Positions 58,513 to 64,000 of a stretch of 64,000 bases of DNA are shown in pieces. A program made the translations under genes and the position numbers. The notes beneath the pieces are model-generated. The model was given only the letters and a program-made list of their open reading frames with translations, made no database searches and was not told where the DNA came from. Position 1 is the stretch's first letter. Each line of letters starts with the position of its first letter. The stretch comes from Comamonas serinivorans (GTDB lineage Bacteria; Pseudomonadota; Gammaproteobacteria; Burkholderiales; Burkholderiaceae_C): positions 3,658,001-3,722,000 of the forward strand of contig NZ_CP021455.1 of NCBI RefSeq assembly GCF_002158865.1, in the 5' to 3' direction.

Positions 58513-59499
58513 TCAGGACTTGATGCCGTTGTCGGCGATGACCTTTTTCCAGAACTGCAGGTCGTGCTGCATCATGGCCTTGGCCTGCGCGCCCGTGCCC
58601 ACCTTGGGGATGGTGAACAGGTCTTCCATGCGCTTGCGGATGGCCGGGTCGCCAATCGCCTTGTGCACGGCGTCGTTCATCTTGGCCGCCAGCTCGGCCG
58701 GCATGTTGGGCGGGCCCACCAGGTTCACCCAGGCCGGCACCGACGCCAGTTCCTTGAAACCGGCTTCGGCGGTCGTGGGCACACCGGGCAGGTAGGGCAT
58801 GCGCTGCGGGTAGTTCAGCGCGATGCAGCGCACCTTGGGGTTCTTGAGGTGGGCGCTCAGGTTGGTCGGGTCCATGGCCACCATGCCCAGCTGCCCACCC
58901 AGGAAGTCCTGCAGCGCCAGCTGCGAGCCCTTGTAGGCCACGTGCTGCATCTTCACGCCGGCCAGGTTGCACAGCTTTTCGGTGGTCAGGTGGCTGATGC
59001 TGCCGGCGCCGGCCGTGCTGTAGTTGATGGTGCCGGGCTTGGCCCGCGCCACCTCGACCAGGTCCTTCAGCGTGTGCACCTTGGCCAGGTCGGGCAGCTC
59101 GGGGTTCACGGCGAACACGGTGAACTGCTCGTACAGCTCCGAGATCACGGTGATCTTGTCCAGCGCCGGCTCGTGGCCCTGCAACACAAACCCCATCATG
59201 GTGGTCGTGGGGTAGAACGAGTAGACCTGCGAGTCCGGCGCCGAGCCCTCGAGCTGGCGAATCGCGATGGTGCCCGACGCGCCCGGCTTGTTCTCGATGA
59301 CCAGGGTCTTGCCCAGGGTCTTGGCCATGTGCGGCTGCAGCAGGCGCGCGATCACGTCCAGCGACGACCCGGGCGGAAAGCCCAGCACGATGCGCACGAT
59401 GTCCTGCTGCGCCAAGGCCGGCGCCGCGCCCATGCCCGACAACGCCAGGGCCGCCGCACTGCCCAGCACATGACGACGACGCAATCCAGATGTGTTCAT
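58513..59499 (-). CDS. Bug/TctC-family tricarboxylate transporter substrate-binding protein
   Basis: The start MNTSGLRRRHVLGSAAALAL (59499) follows GAGGAG. It has a signal peptide of possible Tat type, cleaved after PALAQ. The 328-residue mature fold shows the Bug hallmarks IVLGFPPGSSLDVIARLL, VIENKPGASGTIA and NYSTAGAGS. These periplasmic proteins bind carboxylates or other small acids and are greatly expanded in Comamonadaceae and Bordetella. No transporter membrane subunits are adjacent, so it is an orphan. Confidence 0.93.
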   Translation of the reverse strand: MNTSGLRRRHVLGSAAALALSGMGAAPALAQQDIVRIVLGFPPGSSLDVIARLLQPHMAKTLGKTLVIENKPGASGTIAIRQLEGSAPDSQVYSFYPTTTMMGFVLQGHEPALDKITVISELYEQFTVFAVNPELPDLAKVHTLKDLVEVARAKPGTINYSTAGAGSISHLTTEKLCNLAGVKMQHVAYKGSQLALQDFLGGQLGMVAMDPTNLSAHLKNPKVRCIALNYPQRMPYLPGVPTTAEAGFKELASVPAWVNLVGPPNMPAELAAKMNDAVHKAIGDPAIRKRMEDLFTIPKVGTGAQAKAMMQHDLQFWKKVIADNGIKS

Positions 59500-59872
59500 A
59501 CCCGCTCCTCAAGCCCTGAAACGCGGCTGGATAGCCGCAAAAGCCGCAGATGCTGAAGGCGTTCCCGCACTTTGCGTGTCACGTGGGTGGCCGCCCGTCT
59601 GCACCGTGGTGGCGCTCAAGCCCTTGACGCGGGGACGGCCCGCAAGTTCCAGGCGACAACCCGCATAGGGTTTGCCCGCACGGCGTCAGGCGCACGGAGA
59701 GCGGCCGTCACGTCACGTCGGCAAGCGCCATCGTGAACCACGTCCCATGCAGGTATGGCCTCATCATCGATCATTTTCAATCGGCTGACACAGCATACTG
59801 CTCACCTGCCAGCACGCACAGGCCAAGGCCTGGGTCCACCGCGGTGCCTGCAAGCGCAGCGCAGCGCGGGCG
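59500..59872. other. Gene-free interval between Bug gene and antiporter gene
   Basis: The 373 bp contain one 52-bp element (59750-59801) and should hold the promoter of the Bug gene. I see no clear promoter pair or terminator. Confidence 0.45.
59750..59801. repeat. 52-bp nested-palindrome element, copy 17
   Basis: Core GTAT (59753) to ATAC (59798), flanks CAG and TGC. The inner pair is TCGAT/ATCGG. It lies about 70 bp downstream of the antiporter stop. Confidence 0.87.
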
Positions 59873-61306
59873 TCAGCGCTCGGCCTGCGGGGCCTGCAAA
59901 GGCCCCTGCGACGGTGGCGGGCCCTCGGTCTCGGCAGGCCAGGGGGCAGGGACGTCCGCACCGGGTGTGGCGGCGCCCGGTGCCGTGTCCAGCGCGGTTT
60001 CGGGCGCCGCTGCCGGTGCAGCGGTTGCCGGTGCATCGACTGCCGCAGCCTCTCTCGACACCGCATCCACCGCCACGGCATCGCCCGGCTTGCCCCGCTT
60101 GCTTCCCGGCACATCGCCACTCAGGCGCAGGGCATAGGCCGCCAAGGGCGGGCCCAGGGTCTCGAACACGGCCACGGCGGCCAGCACCACGGCCCCCACC
60201 TGGCCCGCCATGTCGGGCAGCAGGTGGGTGGTGTTCTGCACCAGCCCGATGGCCAGACCGGCCATGGGCACCAGCAACAGCCCGGCCGACAGCGCCTGAT
60301 GGCGCGGGTAGCCGAAGCGCCGGCCGCAGCCATAGACCGAGGCCACCTTGGCCAGCGACCGCACCAGCACGAAGGTGAACGCCAGTGGCGCGTAGTGCAG
60401 CACCTCGGCCACGTGCAGGCGCGCGCCCGCCAGCACAAACAGGATGATGAAGAACAGGTCCGAGCTGGCGCCGAAATCCACGCGCGCCAGGCGCGAGCGC
60501 CGCTGCAGCCAGCGGCAACCGATGCCCAGCGTCAAGGTGGTGAACAGCGTGGACACCTTGAACATGGTGGCCAGGCCGATGGCCATCATCACCGCCCCCA
60601 CGATGAGGGCGAAGCGGTAATGCGCATCGTCTGACGTGGTGAAGCGACCGATCAAGGTGGCCACGTACGCCACCAGCAAGCCCAGCACCACGGCGCCCAG
60701 CAGCTGGTACAGCGGCAGCAACACGGCCGTGTGCAGGCCCACGTCGGCCTGGCTCAGCGCAAACGGCAGCGCGAACGTGAACAGCACAAAGGCGAACACG
60801 TTGTTCAGCGCCACGAGGGCCTTCGCGGTCTCCAGCGTCGGGCCGCGTGCGTGCAGCTCGTGCGAGACGTGAATCAGCACCGAGGGCGACGACGACACGG
60901 CGATGGCGGCCGCGATGACGGCCGCCATGGCCCCCATGCCCATGGACATCAGCAGCGCCAGCACCCCGACGAAGGTGAGCAGGCTCTCGACCAGGCTGGT
61001 CACCACCAGGGCCGGGGTGCGCAGCACCATGAGGGGGTGCAGCGAGGTGCCGAGCTTGAACAGGATCAGCCCCAGCGCGACGTCGGTCAGCGGCTGCGCG
61101 CGGTCCAGGTCGTCGGCCGACAGCAGGCCCAGGCCACTGGGGCCGACCAGCAGCCCCACGGCCATGAAGCCGGTGATGGTGGGCAGCCAGCTCAGCCGCT
61201 TGGCCAGCAGGCCGCCCAGCGTCCCGAAAGCCACGACCAGGCCGAACAGGGCCAGCAAACTCAAGGGCGGCCAGGCCGCGGGGTAGAAGTGGTTGATGGC
61301 GTCCAT
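59873..61306 (-). CDS. Kef/CPA2-type cation:proton antiporter
   Basis: The start MDAINHFYPAAWPPLSLLA (61306). About twelve membrane helices span residues 15-395, including GFMAVGLLVGPSGLGLL and the ion-binding region AIAVSSSPSVLIHV. A final Ala/Pro-rich cytoplasmic tail of about 80 residues has no TrkA-N domain. It is a monovalent cation/proton exchanger of the CPA2 family; the ion is not evident. It is divergent from the thioesterase gene. Confidence 0.88.
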   Translation of the reverse strand: MDAINHFYPAAWPPLSLLALFGLVVAFGTLGGLLAKRLSWLPTITGFMAVGLLVGPSGLGLLSADDLDRAQPLTDVALGLILFKLGTSLHPLMVLRTPALVVTSLVESLLTFVGVLALLMSMGMGAMAAVIAAAIAVSSSPSVLIHVSHELHARGPTLETAKALVALNNVFAFVLFTFALPFALSQADVGLHTAVLLPLYQLLGAVVLGLLVAYVATLIGRFTTSDDAHYRFALIVGAVMMAIGLATMFKVSTLFTTLTLGIGCRWLQRRSRLARVDFGASSDLFFIILFVLAGARLHVAEVLHYAPLAFTFVLVRSLAKVASVYGCGRRFGYPRHQALSAGLLLVPMAGLAIGLVQNTTHLLPDMAGQVGAVVLAAVAVFETLGPPLAAYALRLSGDVPGSKRGKPGDAVAVDAVSREAAAVDAPATAAPAAAPETALDTAPGAATPGADVPAPWPAETEGPPPSQGPLQAPQAER

Positions 61307-61445
61307 GTGAGGCGGGGAATGGTAGCAAGCCACCGGGCCCGTTCACGCCCACCCGGCCATCGGCCCGGAACGGCCCCTGGTTACACTGCCGCCTTTGGCC
61401 TGCGACCAGCCCGGCTGGCCCAGACCGCACCGCAGGACGACCCCC

Positions 61446-61940
61446 ATGGACATGCCCACGCACCAGCTCACCATGAGCGTGCTGATGACCCCCGACACCG
61501 CCAACTTTTCAGGCAACGTGCACGGCGGCACCATCCTCAAACTGCTCGACCAGGTGGCCTACGCCTGCGCCGCGCGCTATGCCGGCCACTATGTGGTCAC
61601 CATGTCGGTCGACCAGGTGGTGTTTCGCCAGCCCATCCACGTGGGCGAGCTGGTCACCTTCCTCGCCGCCGTCAACCACACCGGCACCTCGTCGATGGAG
61701 GTGGGCATCAAGGTGGTGGCCGAGAACATCCGCACCCAGGAAGCACGCCATGTGAACAGCTGCTTTTTCACCATGGTCGCCGTGGACGACGACCGCAAGC
61801 CCATCCGCGTGGCGCCGCTGCAGCCCGGCACCCCGGACGAACACCGCCGCTACGCGGAAGCCGAGCTGCGCAAACAGCTGCGGCTGGAGATGGCGCAACG
61901 CGCCAAGACCCTGGGCGTGCCGGCCGCGCCCACACCCTGA
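61446..61940 (+). CDS. YciA-family acyl-CoA thioesterase
   Basis: The start MDMPTHQLTMSVLMTPD (61446). The 164-residue hotdog-fold protein has NFSGNVHGGTILKLLDQVAY, with the catalytic Asp, and VTMSVDQVVFRQPIHVGE. Family members hydrolyse a broad range of acyl-CoAs to balance the CoA pool. The helical C-terminal extension (RRYAEAELRKQLRLEMAQRA) is common. It is divergent from the antiporter. Confidence 0.92.
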   Translation: MDMPTHQLTMSVLMTPDTANFSGNVHGGTILKLLDQVAYACAARYAGHYVVTMSVDQVVFRQPIHVGELVTFLAAVNHTGTSSMEVGIKVVAENIRTQEARHVNSCFFTMVAVDDDRKPIRVAPLQPGTPDEHRRYAEAELRKQLRLEMAQRAKTLGVPAAPTP

Positions 61941-62415
61941 CGCCCGGCGGGGTAGGTGAACAGGTCTGCCGCCTACCCGCCATCGACGCACTCTTCCGGG
62001 GTGAAGGCTCGCGTGTCCCACGACGCGCACCACCCGTCGCACTGGTGGATGCACCGCGATGGAGCTCGCAAGCCAGCGGCTCGCGCACCTGGTCGTGGTG
62101 TCAGCTCGCGACGGCCTCCGCTCACGGCTGGATGAGCGCCCAACGCCCGCACCCTGCGCCGGCTCGCGTGTCCGGCAGCCCGCACCACGCCCATCGGCGG
62201 CCTTCATCCACGGCTCGCAGCCGGCTGCATCGCGGAACGCTGTTCCTTCGCCGCTTGGTTCAGGCTGCCCGCTGAACGCGTCGGGCGATCTTGCGAGCGA
62301 CCGTCAAACGCACGGTGTTCAGCGGCACCTGAGCAACCACAGGCCATGAAAAAACCCGCGACGCTAGAAAGCATGCGGGTTTCAAGAGGATTTGGGTCTG
62401 TTTGAGACCCTCAAA
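61941..62415. other. Gene-poor interval before tRNA-Thr
   Basis: About 475 bp lie between the thioesterase stop and the tRNA-Thr 3' end. Only the tRNA terminator (62349-62382) is recognised. The rest gives Arg/Pro/Ala-rich frames on both strands and no repeat element. Confidence 0.45.
62349..62382 (-). terminator. Terminator downstream of tRNA-Thr
   Basis: AAACCCGC and GCGGGTTTTTT read on the minus strand, with a loop of about 15 nt (62349-62382), form a stem followed by a T run. It lies about 35 bp past the tRNA 3' end. Confidence 0.75.
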
Positions 62416-62491
62416 TGGTGCCGCTTGTCGGATTCGAACTGACGACCTACCGCTTACAAGGCGGTTGCTCTACCAACTGAGCTAAAGCGGC
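62416..62491 (-). tRNA. tRNA-Thr (TGT anticodon)
   Basis: A 76-nt minus-strand cloverleaf with acceptor GCCGCTT/AAGCGGC, D-arm GCTCAGTTGGTAGAGC, anticodon stem CCGCC/GCGGT-type with loop CTTGTAA (anticodon TGT), T-loop TTCGAAT and encoded CCA. Confidence 0.95.
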
Positions 62492-62578
62492 GAAAGCGCA
62501 GATTCTAATCGCAAAAAACGGGGAAACCCGATTCTGGCCCGATCCAGGTGCACATCGGCTGCGCACAGATGCATCCAG

Positions 62579-62630
62579 GCAGTATCACCTTGTGGCCGAT
62601 AAAAATACAACGGCCGTCAAGGGATACTGG
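62579..62630. repeat. 52-bp nested-palindrome element, copy 18
   Basis: Core GTAT (62582) to ATAC (62627), flanks GCA and TGG. The inner region has GGCCG/CGGCC. It lies 12 bp beyond the sspB stop and upstream of tRNA-Thr. Confidence 0.87.
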
Positions 62631-62642
62631 ATGGGACTCACC

Positions 62643-63158
62643 TCATTTGATGCGACGCAAAGTGGGCTTGCCGCCACCCGGCTTGGGATCAGGGTCTGCG
62701 GGCTCGGCCTCGCCGGTGCCGTCAGTGCGGGTGTCGCTGCCGGATGCCTCCGGCGCCTGCTCCTCGGTGCTGGTGACCAACTGCATGGCGGGTTTGGCAT
62801 CCGCGGCGTCATCCCCCTCGTAGACGGGGGTGTCCTCCGGTGGAAAGCCCATCCCCTGGCCGTTCTCGCGGGCAAACAGGGCGATGACCCGCCCCACCGG
62901 CACGTAGATGTCGCGCGCCACGCCCGAGAATCGGGCCTTGAAGGTGACGGCATCGTTGTCGATGCGCAGGCCGTGCGCCGCGTCCTGGCTGATGTTGAGC
63001 ACGATCTCGCCATCCTTGACGAACTCGTGCGGCACCACCACCGTATCGTCAACCGCGACGGCCACATGCGGCGTCAGCCCGTTGTCGCCACACCACTCGT
63101 ACAAGGCGCGCAGCAGGTAGGGCCGGGTCGACGTCGGTTGCGATGGGTCCATGCTCAT
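62643..63158 (-). CDS. sspB: ClpXP adaptor SspB
   Basis: The 171-residue protein begins MSMDPSQPTSTRPYLLRALY (63152 is an alternative ATG). It has the SspB substrate-binding domain (HVAVAVDD, LNISQDAAHGLRI, ARFSGVARDIYVPVGRV). A disordered acidic tail ends KPTLRRIK, the ClpX-binding XB motif. It delivers ssrA-tagged proteins to ClpXP. It starts 1 nt after the sspA stop. Confidence 0.95.
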   Translation of the reverse strand: MSMDPSQPTSTRPYLLRALYEWCGDNGLTPHVAVAVDDTVVVPHEFVKDGEIVLNISQDAAHGLRIDNDAVTFKARFSGVARDIYVPVGRVIALFARENGQGMGFPPEDTPVYEGDDAADAKPAMQLVTSTEEQAPEASGSDTRTDGTGEAEPADPDPKPGGGKPTLRRIK

Positions 63159-63159
63159 C

Positions 63160-63777
63160 TCACTTGCGCATGACTTTTTCGGACGGCGTCAGCGCCTCGA
63201 TGTAAGCCGGTCGCGAGAAGATGCGCTCGGCGTACTTGAGCAGCGGCGCGGCATTCTTGGACAGCTCGATGCCGTAGTGGTCAAGGCGCCACAGCAGCGG
63301 GGCCAGGGCCACGTCCAGCATGGAGAAGTTTTCGCCCAGGATGAACTTGTTCTTGAGGAACACGGGCGCCATCTGCGTCAGGCGGTCGCGGATGTGCGAG
63401 CGGGCCTTCTCCACCGCCTTGTCGGCCGACTTGCCGCTGCGGTTGCTGGCCTCGAGCACGGAGACGTGCGTGAACAGCTCTTTTTCGAAGTTCAGCAGGA
63501 ACAGGCGCACACGGGCGCGATCCACGGGATCCCCAGGCATCAGCTGCGGATGCGGGAAGCGCTCGTCGATGTACTCGTTGATGATGTTGGACTCGTAGAG
63601 GATGAGGTCGCGCTCGACCAGGATCGGCACCTGCCCGTAGGGGTTCATCACGGCGATGTCTTCGGGCTTGTTGTACAAGTCCACATCGCGGATTTCAAAG
63701 TCCATGCCTTTCTCAAACAAGACGAAACGGCAGCGGTGAGAGAACGGGCACGTCGTTCCCGAGTAAAGCACCATCAT
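63160..63777 (-). CDS. sspA: Stringent starvation protein A (GST-fold)
   Basis: The start MMVLYSGTTCPFSHRCRFVL (63777) has GAGGAG 8 nt upstream. The 205-residue GST-like protein has an N-terminal thioredoxin fold (NPYGQVPILVERDLILYES) and a C-terminal helical domain. SspA binds RNA polymerase and changes transcription under stress. It is followed immediately by sspB and preceded by petC, the betaproteobacterial order. Confidence 0.94.
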   Translation of the reverse strand: MMVLYSGTTCPFSHRCRFVLFEKGMDFEIRDVDLYNKPEDIAVMNPYGQVPILVERDLILYESNIINEYIDERFPHPQLMPGDPVDRARVRLFLLNFEKELFTHVSVLEASNRSGKSADKAVEKARSHIRDRLTQMAPVFLKNKFILGENFSMLDVALAPLLWRLDHYGIELSKNAAPLLKYAERIFSRPAYIEALTPSEKVMRK

Positions 63778-63847
63778 GGCAAGAACTCCTCAAAACCAAA
63801 AAGAGTGGGACGACGCGCAAACTGCAGCGGCGAACCCACTCTGCACA

Positions 63848-63868
63848 CCCTGAGCACCAGGCTCAGGG
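63848..63868 (-). other. Hairpin between petC and sspA
   Basis: CCCTGAGC and GCTCAGGG form a perfect 8-bp stem with a 5-nt loop about 17 bp after the petC stop. No T run follows, so it may be a processing or stability element instead of a terminator. Confidence 0.45.
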
Positions 63869-63884
63869 CACAAACCCATGAATT

Positions 63885-64000
63885 TTACTCAACCTCTTTC
63901 CAGTACGCTTTGTTCAGGCGCCAGAACATGAAACTGAGGACGAGTAAAAACAGCATCACCGCCACACCGATGCGCACCCGCGTGTTCTGAGCAGGCTCGG
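63885..64000 (-). CDS. petC: Cytochrome c1 (C-terminal end only)
   Basis: The minus strand has an open frame entering from the right edge and ending in TAA at 63885-63887. Its 37 residues include RVRIGVAVMLFLLVLSFMFW and RLNKAYWKEVE, the C-terminal membrane anchor and tail of bacterial cytochrome c1. This is a subunit of the ubiquinol-cytochrome c reductase complex. The haem-binding part lies outside the window. Its position just before sspA supports the call. Confidence 0.85.
   Translation of the reverse strand, partial: EPAQNTRVRIGVAVMLFLLVLSFMFWRLNKAYWKEVE

Overview
The window is high-GC DNA from a betaproteobacterium, most likely a member of Comamonadaceae (Burkholderiales). This rests on gene order: pilB-pilC-pilD-coaE-zapD-yacG, argJ next to secA, accB-accC-prmA-DUF3426-PfkB kinase, rplU-rpmA-obgE-proB and petC-sspA-sspB all occur in that lineage. 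It is ordinary chromosome. I see no prophage, intact insertion sequence, CRISPR array or rRNA operon.

Layout. 1-8.6 kb: a leftward catabolic cluster (TetR regulator, biotin-dependent carboxylase beta and alpha subunits, acyl-CoA dehydrogenase, enoyl-CoA hydratase, AtuA) resembling the acyclic-terpene (atu) and leucine (liu) pathways. The carboxyltransferase gene carries a one-base frameshift. 8.8-13.1 kb: an exported RidA, an exported PLP-dependent aminotransferase-fold lipoprotein, and a Cache-type histidine kinase with a NarL-type regulator. 13.2-22.7 kb: tRNA-Met, lytic transglycosylase, proS, rppH, a CNP1-like protein, proB, obgE, rpmA, rplU, ispB and tRNA-Pro. 23-31.6 kb: a NrtR-like protein, ffh, a cytochrome-assembly protein, a small zinc-ribbon protein, pilS, pilR, ampD and a histone H1-like protein with 48-bp tandem repeats. 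31.7-39.6 kb: PfkB kinase, DUF3426 protein, prmA, accC, accB, a TlpA-type thioredoxin, an unrecognised protein and mpl. 39.7-51.9 kb: type IV pilus genes, coaE, zapD, yacG, mutT-like, a DUF815 ATPase, argJ, secA and dciA. 52-64 kb: a hybrid kinase and OmpR-type regulator divergent from acs, a ferritin-like protein, a Bug-type binding protein, a Kef-type antiporter, an acyl-CoA thioesterase, tRNA-Thr, sspB, sspA and the end of petC.

The most striking structure is not a gene. Eighteen copies of a 52-bp element with rigid nested symmetry are scattered through the window, about one per 3.5 kb. Each has the core GTAT-N11-CG-N12-CG-N11-ATAC, exactly 46 bp in all 18 copies, while the N stretches differ between copies. 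Seventeen are intergenic, most of them close to a start or stop codon. One lies inside the DUF3426 gene and is translated in frame. I do not recognise this family. The fixed spacing with variable filler looks more like a multi-part protein-binding site, or the product of a site-specific process, than a terminator or a simple transposed copy.
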